Of a DNA stretch of 64,000 bases, positions 23,238 through 33,859 are shown piece after piece. Where the stretch lies: positions 95,353,948 to 95,417,947 of the forward strand of contig NC_084835.1 of assembly GCF_033115175.1 (NCBI RefSeq). Direction: 5' to 3'. Under the pieces are notes generated by a model. That model worked only from the letters and a program-made list of their open reading frames with translations, did not search any database and was not told where the DNA came from. The position numbers and the translations under genes were made by a program. The DNA is from Lepus europaeus (Eukaryota; Chordata; Mammalia; Lagomorpha; Leporidae). How positions within the stretch are numbered: the first letter of the stretch is position 1; each line of letters opens with the position of its first letter.

Positions 23238-23510
23238 AGGGCTGGTGCTGTGGGAAACAGCCTAAGCCTCCACCTGCAGCGCCAGCATCCCATACAGGCA
23301 CCCCTCTTCAATCCAGCTCTCTGCTTTGGCCTGGAAAAGCAGTGGAAGATGGCCTAAGTGCTTGGGCCCCTGCACCTGTGTGGGAGATCCAGCATAAGCT
23401 CTTGGCTCCTTGGGGAGTGAACCAGCAAATGGTAGACCTTTCTCTCTCTCAATCTCTGTCTGTAACTCTGCCTCTACAATAAATAAATAAAATCTTTTTT
23501 AAAAAAAGAA
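23238..23510 (+). repeat. CSINE with central deletion
   Basis: Head GGGCTGGTGCTGTGGGAAAC. The segment between CTCTTGGCTCCT and TGGGGAGTGAACC lacks about 40 bp of the usual body; tail CAATAAATAAATAAAATC. Confidence 0.86.
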
Positions 23511-24340
23511 AAAAAGCACAAGCACAAAAAGAAAAAAATAGGTAAAGTATACTGCACGAAAATCAAACTTCTGTGCTTCAAATGATGCTATCAAGGAAAT
23601 GAAGATAGTCTACACAATGGAAGAAAATTATTTACCAATCATATTTCTGATAAACAACTTATCTCTATAGCATAGAAAAAACTTGTAACTTTATAATATA
23701 AACAAATAACTCAATTTAAAATGGGCAAAAGACCTGAATAGACATTTCTCCAAAGATATACAAATGGCCAATAAGCAAATGAAAAGATGCTCAACATCAT
23801 GAGACATCGGGGAAAAGCACAATAAAAACCATAATGAGATAACACTTTACAGCCACCAGGATGACTGTAATTAAAAAGATAACGAAGTGCTAGCAGCAAG
23901 CGGAGATACCAGAATCCTTCAACACTGCTGGTGGGAAAGTAAAATGGTACAGTACCTTACAAAGCAGTTTTAACAGCTCCTCAAAAAGTGTTCCCACCTG
24001 ATCCAATAATTTCCCTTGCATTTATCTACCCAACAGCATTGAAAACATATGCCCACACAAAGCCTGTACACATGTAGATGAATGTTCATACTAGCCCCAG
24101 TGGAAAACAGTCCAATGTCCTACCAGTTTCATATATGAAATGTGCTGTATGTCCACAGTGGAATATTATTTAGGCATAAAATGTAATGAAGTATTTGGAT
24201 ATGCTACAACAAAAATGAGCCTTGATAAAAGTCAGACACAAAAGGCCACAAGTTGTATGATTCCATTAACTTGCAATGTTTAGAACAGGAAAATCCATAG
24301 AGTGAAGTAGGGGGCAGATTAAACTGTAACAAGGGCCCTT

Positions 24341-24719
24341 TAAAGAATGATTGCCACCTAGCAGCCCACAAATGAGAATTATGCAACTGGAGGAAAAAGG
24401 AGGAAAAAAAAAAAAAGCTGCTCTGGCTGAAGAAGAGGTAAGTGACTCCAGAAACTCAACTGTTAGGCCTCTTCTCCACCCGTGTTGGCTCCTCTGGAGA
24501 CTATTTTTGGAGCAAGAAGCAAAGCAGCAGTGACAGAAGTCCAGGCCATCAGATCTTATGATCCTGTACTACCTTAATCCACAACTAGTTAATCCACAAA
24601 CCTGTCAATTCACAAACTAGTTAATCATTCCTTCAACTCCCAACAACCTAGATGCTATAAACAAGCAATTAGTAAAACCAATACTTTCTCTGGCACCTGG
24701 GAGCTTCTAGCATGATCCA
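24341..24719. other. Intron sequence, nothing recognised
   Basis: Contains an A13 run at about 24404 and a short direct repeat of CACAACTAGTTAATCCACAA / CACAAACTAGTTAATC near 24580-24625. No gene signal. Confidence 0.4.
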
Positions 24720-25045
24720 TTATTTTTTTTAAAGATTTATTTATTTATTTAATTTTAAGTTGAAAGGCAGAGTTACAGAGAGGCAGAAAGTCTTCCATCC
24801 TCTAGTGTACTTCACAAATGGCCGCAATGGCCTGAGCTGCGCAGATCCGAAGCCAGGGGCCAGGAGCTTCTTCCTGGTCTCCCACGTGGGTGAGGGAGCC
24901 TAAGGAGCTGGGCCATCTTGTACCGCTTTCCCAGGCCACAGCAGAGTTGGATCTGAAGTGGAGCATTAGGGACTCGAACCGACACCCATATGGGATGTCA
25001 GCACTGCAGGCGGCAGCTTTACCTGCTAAGCCACAACGCAGGTCC
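24720..25045 (-). repeat. CSINE, antisense
   Basis: TTTAAAGATTTATTTATTTA, core TAAGGAGCTGGGCC, head AAGCCACAACGCAGGTCC. Confidence 0.9.
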
Positions 25046-25415
25046 AGGAATACATTATTATAATGGACTACACAGACCACATTTTCCGTTCTCAGAGAAC
25101 TTCGTCTTCCTTTCTCTCACACTATCAGAATCATCTTCTGAGTCAGGTTTATGTGATGTGATTCTAACCCCCAGGCTGCGGACGAGTAGAACAAAAGTGT
25201 TCAGCTCTGACAGCCAGATTCTGTCTCCCAGAAGCAGAAGAGAGGTGGGCCCGTATTCTAGTCACTTGGACCAAAAGGCAGCAAAGAAATAGCTGGTGTA
25301 TTCTGCTATGACCGGACAAAATCTCTGATGCTAGCTCACAAGGCAGTCTCCACGACTGAAACTGTGAGGCAACCCCCTAAGGTTTTATAGGAATTCTCTT
25401 ATTAAGAGCATAAAA
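25046..25415. other. Single-copy-looking intron sequence
   Basis: Balanced composition and no recognisable repeat. I see no splice-bounded open frame that matches PIAS2. Confidence 0.4.
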
Positions 25416-25588
25416 GGCTGGCGCCGTGGCTCAATAGGCTAATCCTTCGCCTGTACCTGGCTCCTGCCTTCGGATCAGCGCGGTGCGCCGGCCACAGCGC
25501 GCCAGCCTCGGCGGCCGTTGGAGGGTGAACCAATGGCAAAGGAAGACCTTTCTCTCTCACTATCCATTCTGCCTGTCCATAAAAAAAG
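25416..25588 (+). repeat. Young-type CSINE with about 200-bp internal deletion
   Basis: GGCTGGCGCCGTGGCTCAAT...CCTTCGCCTG passes directly to TACCTGGCTCCTGCC. It is flanked by the direct repeat AAGAGCATAAAA (25405 and about 25588), so the deleted form itself may have transposed. Confidence 0.92.
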
Positions 25589-25971
25589 AGCATAAAAAGC
25601 AAAAGGCACTATACCAAAGAGGATGACCTCTGCCCAAATTTCTGATCTTGGGCACAGAGTCAGCACCAGCCAGATGTGACCTGCTCAAAAGAAGGGCTCT
25701 AGAGGGTGAGGGAAAGCCTCCCAGTGGCATTATCAGCAGCAACAAGTGTGGCATCCAGGTCGGCTGCCCATTTCCTCCACTGCCAAAAAGTTACCCAAGA
25801 AACACCGTGGTCCAGTAACTCAACTACCACTCTGACCATCAGAATATATCCTTAACCAAGGACCATCATTTGAGTCCTGGATGTTTCTTCCCATCTTCTT
25901 CCTTTCTAATCAATCTTTAGTGAGTTTCTCCATTTCCCTTCCACTATTAGTCACCTAAGAAGGGTGTTATC
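25589..25971. other. Single-copy-looking intron sequence
   Basis: No repeat or exon recognised. Confidence 0.4.
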
Positions 25972-26316
25972 GGGGCCAGCGCGGTGGCATAGTGGGTAAA
26001 ACCGCTGCCTATAGTGCCAGCATCCTATAAGGGTGCCAGTTCCTGTCCTGGCTGCTCCACTTCAGATCCAGCTCTCTGCTTTTTTTGGCCTGGGAAAGCA
26101 GCAAAAGATGGCCCAAGTCCTTGGGCCCCTGCACCCTCGTGGGAGACCGGGAAGAAGCTCCTGGCTTCGGATGAGCACAGCTCTGGCCGTTGCAGCCAAT
26201 TGGGGAGTGAACCAGCAGATGGAAGACTGACACTCACACTCTCTCTCTCTCTCTTTTCTTTCTGTATAACTCTGACTTTCAAATACAATACATAAATCTT
26301 AAAAAAAAAAAAAAAA
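25972..26316 (+). repeat. CSINE
   Basis: Head GGGGCCAGCGCGGTGGCATAG; GTGTTATC direct repeats flank it (25964 and 26317); poly-A tail of about 15. Confidence 0.93.
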
Positions 26317-26482
26317 GTGTTATCATTTAACTAAGTCTACAAATTTTAGGCTAAAGGCCAGAGCTAGACCTGAAAGTATCCAAACAAAACAACACAGCTT
26401 GGGCTCTGAAAAGCAGACTCTAAAGTTACCAGTCTGAAGTTAAAAATCCCAGGTTTTTTTTCAGTCTCAAATTGTATGGTCT

Positions 26483-26727
26483 GGCCGGTGCTGTGGCACA
26501 GTGAGTTAACGCCCTGGCCTGAAGTGCCAGCATCCCAAATGGGCACCGGTTCTAGTCCTGGCTGCTCTTCTTCCAATCCAGCGCTCTGCTATGGCCTGGG
26601 AAAGCAGAAGATGGCCCAAGCCCTTGGCCCCTGCACCTCTGTGCGAGACCCGGAAGAGGCTCCTGGCTCCTGATTGGCACAGCTCCGGCTGTTGCGGCTC
26701 TCTGCGGAGTGAACCAGAGGATGGAAG

Positions 26728-26772
<45 letters not shown>

Positions 26773-26812
26773 AAACTCTGCCTTTCAAATAAATAAATAA
26801 ATCTTTTAAAAA
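26483..26812 (+). repeat. CSINE with perfect 14-bp target duplication
   Basis: AAATTGTATGGTCT at 26469-26482 and 26813-26826. The internal (CT)n run is about 20 units long. Confidence 0.95.
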
Positions 26813-27088
26813 AAATTGTATGGTCTAAATAAGGTTACTTAATCCTCTGTAGCAGTCTGCTCTTCCTAACTTAAACTAAAATAACTGAGAAGCTACTTAG
26901 GAAAGAAGGTTAAGTTCAGCTTACAGTTTTGGAGGTTCCCAGTTCAAGATCAGGCAGCAGTGTTAGTTTAGGCATCTGGTGAGACTGGAGGATGGCAACA
27001 AAGAACACACGCAGAGGGAGGTTCCCAGGGTAGTCAGGAAGCAAAGAAAAGGCTAGGCAGAACTTGGCTTATAGAAATCAACCTTCAG

Positions 27089-27384
27089 GGCCGGCGCCGT
27101 GGCTTAACAGGCTAATCCTCTGCCTTGCGGCACCAGCACACCAGGTTCTAGTTCCAGTTGGGGCGCCCGGTTGCCCCTCTTCCAGGCCAGCTCTCTGCTA
27201 TGGCCCAGGAAGGCAGTGGAGGAAGGCCCAAGTGCTTGGGCCCTGCACCCACATGGGAGACCAGGAGAAGCACCTGGCTCCTGGCTTCGCATCAGCGAGA
27301 TGCGCCGGCCTCAGCAGCCACTGGAGGGTGAACCAACGGCAAAAAGGAAGACCTTTCTCTCTCTCTCTCACTATCCACTCTGCC

Positions 27385-27415
<31 letters not shown>
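27089..27415 (+). repeat. Young-type CSINE, first of two at one target
   Basis: GGCCGGCGCCGTGGCTTAAC head, A31 tail. AAATCAACCTTCAG flanks it at 27075-27088 and 27416-27429. Confidence 0.95.
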
Positions 27416-27421
<6 letters not shown>

Positions 27422-27429
27422 ACCTTCAG

Positions 27430-27721
27430 GCCAGCGCCGCAGCTCACTAGGCTAATCCTCCACCTGTGATGCTGGTACTCCGGGTTCTAGTCCCGGTTGC
27501 TCCTCTTCCAGTCCAGCTCTCTGCTGTGGCCTGGGAAGGCAGTGGAGGATGGTCCAAGTGCTTCGGCCCTGCACCTGCATGGGAGACCAAGAGGGGGCAT
27601 CTGGCTCCTTGCTTTGGATTGGCGCAGTGCACAGGCCATAGCAGCCATTTTGGGGGGGTGAACCAACGGAAGGAAGACCTTTCTGTCTCTCACTGCCTAA
27701 CTCTGCCTGTCAAAAAAAAAA
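27430..27721 (+). repeat. Young-type CSINE, second at the same target
   Basis: GCCAGCGCCGCAGCTCACTAG head. It shares the left flank AAATCAACCTTCAG with the first copy and ends before CAACCTTCA (27724), so the target sequence is present three times. Confidence 0.93.
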
Positions 27722-27869
27722 AGCAACCTTCAAGAGACCTAAAGACCCCCTACTGGGTCCACATTCTACACATCAAGTTCAACCATTAACATTAACCCAT
27801 TAAACATAAGCGTTAAGACTTTGGGGAGTAAATATATTGGTGAGTTGGGAAGTTAAATTCTGCTCAATC

Positions 27870-27970
27870 CATAATATCTCAGTGCCTCAATTTCTTCATA
27901 GAATTGTAAGAACGTATGTATGATGTGCTCAAACCAAATTAGGCATGTAATAAGCACTGTATTATAATGG
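27870..27970 (+). repeat. MIR fragment, sense
   Basis: CAGTGCCTCAATTTCTTCAT followed by a shortened MIR core and GTAATAAGCACTGTATTAT. An ancient tRNA-derived SINE, strongly decayed. Confidence 0.5.
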
Positions 27971-29380
27971 ACATATATCATCATCACCACCACCATTTGT
28001 ATTGGGGGAGCAGGGTACAGCTCATATTTTAAAAAATGCAAGTAACATAGGCCTGCACTGAGCAACTAAGGCAAGGAGTAGATAACCCTTCTAGCATCTC
28101 CTCTGAAAACTTCTCAATTAGGCAGGTCACCTAATGTGAACTGTAGGGGAGTCGTGTGTCTTCTATCAAGTTCAAGGAGAAGCAAACACAGCTGATTTAC
28201 AAACATTCGATGAAGGTAATCCACAAACCAAAATGGAAGAGGGAGGCAGAAAGAGAAAACAACAACAACAACAACAAAACAAAAAACCATTTCTCTGGTT
28301 TGCACTACTTTGCAGTTTCTGGTCCCACTTGAACCTCAGCACCGACTGCCCCTTCTGCCAGATATGTACCAGTAAGTTAGTTCTTCACTTCATGTTCAGT
28401 TTTGACTGACAACAGTTAGAAAAGCCTAAAACACATTTGGAAAAGTTTTCCTCAACAAAAGACCCGGAAGAGTTACATCTTTTACCGCAACAAAAATTAA
28501 GACTATGCTGCAGGTAAAAACAAATTGAACTTCAACGTTCAGTCTTCTCAACCCATCCTAAACCCAAGGCACAAGGTGTCTGGCCTGGTTGTTTCAAAAG
28601 CTCCACAGGTGTTAACAGCTCTACAGCTGGACCTGAGCTACTAAAGCCCTTAGCCTTAAACATCAACACCTTTACCCTGTCTACCATGGCTCTCTGTATA
28701 AATTAGTATGGGGTGTAACATGTATAAGCATACCTTTCTCTTCCTGGAAAATAAACAATTCTTTTAAAAGCAGAAAACAGCAGTTACACTGTGCAACCTG
28801 CAACAAGCTCCTTTAGTGGAAAACACACCTCTTTCCCTCTGGTCCTCTCCATCAGCTACCAACCAACCAACAACCTTACCCTACCTCCAACTCAATCTTC
28901 TACAGGATCCCTGCTCCTCCTTATCTGACCAAACCAACCTAGCACATTCGTCTGTTACACAAACTGCTTGCCGCTAGTTCCACGTTCACCACTCTCTCTT
29001 ACTTTGAAATTTTTTTTTTTAAAAATCGGCATTTCTGACTCTAAATTTCCTATTTATGTCGCTAGTAATTCAGTGATCCATACAAAATAAAGCGGGCTCA
29101 TGGATCACACCTGGTCTGTTTCAGGTGCGGAGTCTCCGAAGGTGATCAGTCTCGGCGGGGGTGGGGGTCTTGTCCGTTCTCCCCCATGGCACCTCAACTT
29201 AAATCTCTTCTATTCAATCACGGTAGCAACAGTAAAGTTATGACCTTGTTCCAAGGCTAAGACGACAAGATTTTTTTTTCTCTTCAAGAGCAGAAAGAGT
29301 GCACGGAAAAACCTCATGACACCTCGGACTTTGCAGTTTTCTTTCCACGGCACTAAGGAAACACCAAGGTTCGAGGCCGG
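27971..29380. other. PIAS2 intron 1 flank of the promoter, mostly unique
   Basis: No SINE in about 1.4 kb, the longest such stretch in the PIAS2 intron, as expected close to an active promoter. A short (CAA)n tract lies at 28257-28276. I recognise no exon. Confidence 0.5.
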
Positions 29381-29968
29381 TTGCTGAAGGCAGGGTGGCC
29401 AACGGCCCTCGCTTCTCCCGACGACGGGGGGAAGCAGCGGAGGGAGGAAGGGGCCCCGTCCCCTGGCACACCTGACCACACGGTAGCATCAGCCATCAGG
29501 GAAGGAAGAGAAAAATTCCCGAAACGCAACTTCACGTCTCGCCAAACAGGCGTCCGCCAAGTAGACTTCGGGATCGCCACGCACACGCACCCCCCACCCC
29601 CCAGCCCGCCCCAGGCCAGGGTGGAAAATCACACGCCGCTCACCACCTCGGCCCTCAGGCGGGGCGGGCAAGTCGAACCCCACGCGCCCCCGCGCCAGGT
29701 GTGCGGAGAGCCGGCCCGCAGCGGCCGGCCCTCGAGCGACCACCCGCCCGCCCGCCCGCGGCCCAGGCCGCCGCCCCCGCGTCCGCCGCCGGCTCGCTCC
29801 CCTCCCGCGCGCACTCGGCGCCCGCCCTCACGCGGGCCGGGCTCGGGGCGCCGCCAACCGGCCCCGGCGAAACAAGAAGGCGGCGGCCGGCGACGCCGCG
29901 GCTTCCCCGCCTCCCTCCCCAACCCCTCCCCCGCGGCCTCCACTCTCCACTCCCGCGGCCCTGCTTAC

Positions 29969-29992
29969 CCTCAACTCCTCGAAATCCGCCAT
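29969..29992 (-). CDS. PIAS2: PIAS2 first coding exon (partial gene)
   Basis: On the minus strand ATG GCG GAT TTC GAG GAG TTG AGG encodes MADFEELR, and the next bases are GTAAGC, a consensus splice donor. PIAS2 (PIASx) starts with exactly these residues. PIAS2 is a nuclear SUMO E3 ligase (SAP domain, PINIT domain, SP-RING, SUMO-interacting motif) that modulates STAT, androgen-receptor and other transcription factors. All those domains are encoded by later exons outside this window: I looked for exon 2, which should carry the SAP-domain motif, and did not find it, so intron 1 exceeds 29.9 kb. The start is in a strong context (A at -3, G at +4). PIAS1/3/4 have different first residues, so confidence is high. 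Confidence 0.92.
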
Positions 29993-30096
29993 TTTATACC
30001 ACCCGCGGGCTCCGCCGCCACTGCCGCCACCGCACCCCCTCCCGCTACCGCCAACGACGCCGCAGCCACCACGGCCGCCGCCGCCTCCAGCACCAT
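29971..30096 (-). other. Upstream ORF overlapping the PIAS2 start
   Basis: An ATG at 30096 (A at -3, G at +4) opens 41 codons rich in Ala, Val and Gly, ending at 29971. It is in a different frame from PIAS2 and runs past the PIAS2 ATG at 29992. It would reduce PIAS2 translation if the transcript starts upstream of 30096. The transcription start is not known from sequence. Confidence 0.5.
29986..29998 (-). promoter_or_regulatory. TATAAAATGGCGG motif over the PIAS2 start codon (YY1-like)
   Basis: AAAATGGCGG fits the YY1 core (AANATGGCGGC). Such sites just downstream of the initiation region are common in CpG-island promoters. The TATAAA immediately before the ATG lies too close to the codon to be its TATA box. 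Confidence 0.5.
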
Positions 30097-30520
30097 CCTG
30101 CACTGGGCGCCGCTGAAGACGCCGCGGCCGCCGCCGCCGCTACCGCCGGGCCCCTCACGTGACCGGCGCGGGAGCCCCGCCCCCGGCGCGCCGCCGCCCC
30201 GCCCCTCGCGGCGCCCCCTGCCCACCCGCGAGGCCGCCTTCCGCCCGCGCCTTCCGCCCGCCGGCTCCCGCGCCAGCCGGCTCCCCGCACGCTTCCGGCG
30301 TCCGGTCCCGGGCCTGCTCGGCGCCGCATCGCCCCTTCCCCGCCCCTCGCGGGGGTCCGTGCCCGCTGCCCGAAGCGCCGTGGAGGTCGCAGCGTTCCCG
30401 GCGGACCTGGCGGAGGGCCCGACCTGAGGAGGTGGCCGCCACTCGTGACGGGAACCTTCGGGAAGACTCACGCGGCGCCCTGCACACGGTGGCTGGGGAC
30501 GGAGCAGCGGCTGCAAATAA

Positions 30521-32150
30521 ACCGTCCCCCAGGCTAGTTGTGGCGGAGCAGTTTAAATATGGGCGTTGGCGCGGCCTGGGTGAGACCTCGCAGTTGCTAA
30601 TGTCCGAGGGCTCACCTGGCTGATTGCTGAGGACGTTGAAGGGCGCCGGAATGTCAGGGACTGCAGCCTTGCGGGCAGGGGGTTGGTGGCGCTGGGGAAG
30701 AAGTGAAGAAGGGCCTTGATAAAAAGTGGAGGGGTCAGGGAAATGTGAGACCCGGCGAAGAAGGAGATGCCAAGGCAGAGTGGCACCCTAATGTGCTGAT
30801 GAAGGATGAGAGAAGATGCTGAGTCCAGCTGGCCCCCGGCTCCGATTCCTTGAAGAGGCCGCGCACTCGCCCACGAAAGGACTTTTAAGACCGTGTGATG
30901 TACAAGGCCCTGTCTCATCCGCTCCTACCTGCTGCCTCCACCCACACCCCCCTCGGAGCCCGCTGGCTGCACATCTTCCAGGGCCTGCATCCAGTAAACC
31001 TCCCCTCCACCTCCCACCAAGTTTTCAGGCAGCTAAAAGTCGGTCCTGCGGCCGAGAGTAATTCCCACTCTTTTTCTTAGCTTCTCTAACTCCTGTTCAT
31101 CTTCTACATCCGATTGTCACTTCTTTCTAAAAACTTGATTTCACCCACATCCCCCATTTGGGCTCCGATCCTGTGTTAAGCTACGTGTATGCCGGAGGGC
31201 CTCCTTACTTTGAGTCTTTGCTTAGTTTATGTTTGCATAAACTAGCTGGGTCTTCCGAGCTGCAGTGAATCACAGGTCACAAACTGAGTTAGGATGTCTC
31301 TCTATAACACTTGTGTTTTTTTGCCCAGGGGTGGTGTCTGACCCAGTTGCAATCCACAGTTGTTGAACCCACCAGAGAAACTCTGCCTGAAAATCCTGAA
31401 GAAAAGCTAATTAAGATATCTTAACTTGTAATTTTGCCTATTGACACCTGTTATGAGTGCTCACAGGACTCTGAACTTTTCCTTCATGCCTTCATGTTAA
31501 TTATGTAGGTGTTTATGTGATTATTATACATAATAAAAGTATTGCTCAAAATCTGTATCTTAAAATCTAAACCCGTTAGGCTGTAATGATTGGTAAACGT
31601 CTGACAAATCATTGTTTAATGAATGAAGGACTGAATGAAGGTGTGTAAAGGCAATTGGAATTCTACTTTAACTTTGTTACCTTAGCTTGCCTTATTCTTG
31701 CTCTTAGTTTATTCTCCTTAAGCTTTGACTTACATCTACAGTTTTATCATTGTTTAACAGACATTAAATTAATGCCACTAGGCTAGGAGCTTTAGAGGAA
31801 TAGAAAGATGCAAAGAAAACAAACATAGCCCTGCTGCCAAGGAAATTAAGAGGGACCAACGTGAACAAAACTGTTAAGCACAAGGCTCTGTTGCAGTGTT
31901 CATTGTAGTGACTTCAGCATCCTTTCTGCCCCTTTCTCAATGTGTAGCAGCTACTGGCTGAGTTGGGGAGGTTTGACTGCTGAGTTCTAGGTGCTGTCCC
32001 AGAATGGCTTAAGCCAAAGAGAACTATTATGTCCTCCTAGGCAGCAGTTAACTCAAAACCAGACAAGTGAATCCAATTAGTGCTGGCTGTTTGTAAAATG
32101 GCAAAACCAGAATTGGCCTTGACATTCACCCTACCTATGTACTTGTCAAG
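30521..32150. other. Intergenic flank right of PIAS2, mostly unique
   Basis: No SINE in 1.6 kb. A possible donor, GGTGAGACC, follows GC-rich sequence at about 30578 and could end a rightward first exon; that is only a possibility. 31080-32150 is AT-richer and unassigned. Confidence 0.4.
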
Positions 32151-32808
32151 GTTTTTTATTATTATTTTATTTGAAAGGCAGCATTGGGGCCGGTGCTGTG
32201 GTGCAGCAGGTTAAAGCCCTGGCCTGAAGTAACGGCATCTCATATGGGCACCGGTTCTTGTCCCGGCTACTCCTCTTCTGATCTAGCTCTCTGCTGTGGC
32301 CTGGGATAACAGTAGAAGATGGCCCAAGTCCTTGGGCCCCTGTACCCACATGGGAGACCCAGAAGAAGATCCTGGCTCCTGGCTTTGGCACCTGGATTGG
32401 CGTAGCTCCAGCCGTTGCGGCCATCTAGGGAGTGAACCAGCAGATGGAAGACCTCTCTGTTTCTACCTCTCTGTAACGCTGCCTTTCAAATAAATAAAAT
32501 CTTTTTGAAAAAGAAAAGAAAGGCAGCGTTACAGAGAGGCAGAGGCAGAGAGAGAGAAATCTTCCTCCACTGGTTCTCTCCTCAAATGACCACAATGGCT
32601 GGAGCTGGGCCAGTCAGGATCCTGGAGCCTCTTCTGGGGTCTCCCACGTGAGTTCAGGGGCCCAAGGACTTAAGCCATCTTCCACTGCTTTCCCAGGAGC
32701 ATTAGCAAGGAGCTGGATCAGAGATGGAACTACCAGGACACCAACCAGTGCCCACATGGGATGCTGGAAACAAATGGCAGCTTAACCTGCTATGCCACAA
32801 TCTAGTTT
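32150..32808 (-). repeat. CSINE split by a sense CSINE
   Basis: The outer antisense copy is 32150-32188 and 32519-32808. Its GAAAGGCAGCATT / GAAAGGCAGCGTT sequence flanks the inner copy as a target duplication. Confidence 0.9.
32189..32518 (+). repeat. CSINE, inner copy
   Basis: Head GGGGCCGGTGCTGTGGTGCAG, core CAAGTCCTTGGGCCCC at 32327, tail AAATAAATAAAATC. Confidence 0.92.
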
Positions 32809-32814
32809 TTCTAA

Positions 32815-32970
32815 CCTATAAGACAAATGATTATACCTACTCTCAGGGTGTTGAGAATCAAAGGAAATGAGATATATGGGTGTACTTTATGCACTTACAG
32901 AGTGAAAGATGGTAAACTCTTTGTGCCTAAAGAGCTGATGAACATACACTAAAAAATAATACTAATAAGC
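32815..32970 (+). repeat. MIR 3' half, sense
   Basis: ACCTATAAGACAAATGATTA followed by CCTACTCTCAGGGTGTTGAG and AAATGAGATATATG match the MIR core and 3' end. Confidence 0.65.
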
Positions 32971-32992
32971 ATTCATTTAAGAAGTACTAAGG

Positions 32993-33312
32993 GGATCGGC
33001 ACTGCAGCATAGTGGGTAGAGCCTCCACCTGAAGTGCTGGCATCCCATCCAGCCACCGGTTCAAGTCCCGGCTGATCCACCTCTGATCCAGCTCTCTTTT
33101 ATGGCCTAGGAAAGCAGCAAAAGGTGGCCCAAGTCCTTGGGCCCCTGCACCCACATGGGAGACCTGGAAGAGGCTCCTGGCTCCTGGCTTCGGAGGGGCC
33201 TAGCTCTGGCCATTGTGGCCATCTGGGGAGTGAATCAGCAGATGGAAGACTTCTCTCTGCCTCTCTGTAACTCCGCCTTTTAAATAAATAAAATCTTAAA
33301 AAAAAAAAAACA
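32993..33312 (+). repeat. CSINE
   Basis: Head GGGGATCGGCACTGCAGCATAG, core CAAGTCCTTGGGCCCC at 33131, tail AAATAAATAAAATC plus poly-A. Confidence 0.92.
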
Positions 33313-33526
33313 ACTAGCAAGAGCCATTTGATATATCCTAGAAACTTTAGAAAGGAATATTCAACTTAGATGAACTGTGCATTGAATATTGAGTTTAATT
33401 ATAATCACCTGTCTTAATAGTTCCCATCCTGAGTCTATCAAACCTTAATGTTATTTTAACATCTTCTTTTCCTTTCCACTGCCTACTTCTCTTCCTAGTA
33501 CCAAGTGCAAACTTCCCAGATATTTT
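33313..33526. other. Short unassigned intergenic spacer
   Basis: AT-rich, nothing recognised. Confidence 0.35.
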
Positions 33527-33845
33527 TCTTTTTTTAAAAAAAATTTATTTATTTATTTGAAAGATGAGTTACAGAGAGAGATTGTCCATCCACTGGTTCA
33601 CTCCCCAAATGGCCAAATCAGCTGGAGCTGGTCGCATCCAAAGCCAGGAACCAGGAGTTTCTTCCGGGTCTCCCATGCGGGTGCAGGGACCCAAGCACTT
33701 TGGGCCCTCTGCTGCTGCTTTCCCAGGCTCATCTGCAGGGAGCTGGATTTGAAGTGGAGCAGCCAGGACCTGAACCGGTGCCCATGTGGGATACTCAGCG
33801 CTGCAGGCGGTGGCTTAACCTGCTACATCAACGTACCAGCTCCTG
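33527..33845 (-). repeat. CSINE, antisense
   Basis: ATTTATTTATTTATTTGAAAG, core ACCCAAGCACTTTGGGCC, head ATCAACGTACCAGCTCC. Confidence 0.9.
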
Positions 33846-33859
33846 AGCCATATGTTTAT

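Larger units (their letters stand above)
22041..24340 (+). mobile_element. Ancient L1 ORF2-to-3' end, sense, in three pieces
   Basis: Pieces at 22041-22209, 22496-22555 and 23511-24340. The last is clear: AAATGGGCAAAAGACCTGAA (23719), CTGCTGGTGGGAAAGTAAAATGG (23926), GTGGAATATTATTTAGGCAT (24158). It is broken by four SINEs and has no intact frame. Confidence 0.78.
26860..27840 (-). mobile_element. Possible ancient LTR-type repeat (MaLR-like), split by two CSINEs
   Basis: TACAGTTTTGGAGGTTCCCA (26919) followed by CATCTGGTGAGACTGG, and after the SINEs GACCCCCTACTGGGTCCACA (27744), resemble an antisense mammalian LTR-type repeat. Non-coding. Family assignment is tentative. Confidence 0.35.
29400..30520. 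promoter_or_regulatory. PIAS2: PIAS2 CpG-island promoter
   Basis: Dense CpG and several GC boxes (CCCCGCCC at 30175-30206 and elsewhere). A palindromic E-box TCACGTGA lies at 30155-30162, about 165 bp upstream of the PIAS2 start codon, suited to USF or MiT/TFE-type bHLH-ZIP factors. The leader beside it is rich in CCG/CGG triplets. Transcription of PIAS2 runs leftward. Transcription to the right is possible but not shown. Confidence 0.85.

Noticed and set aside
29828-30103. N-terminal extension of PIAS2 from an upstream in-frame start
   Set aside because: The frame stays open, but the codon at 30103 is GTG, not ATG, and the known protein starts at MADFEELR.
29381-30427. 348-codon plus-strand open frame, antisense to PIAS2 exon 1
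   Set aside because: It lies wholly in a CpG island where GC richness removes stops. The translation is Pro/Ala/Arg-rich without domains, and several other frames there are open too.
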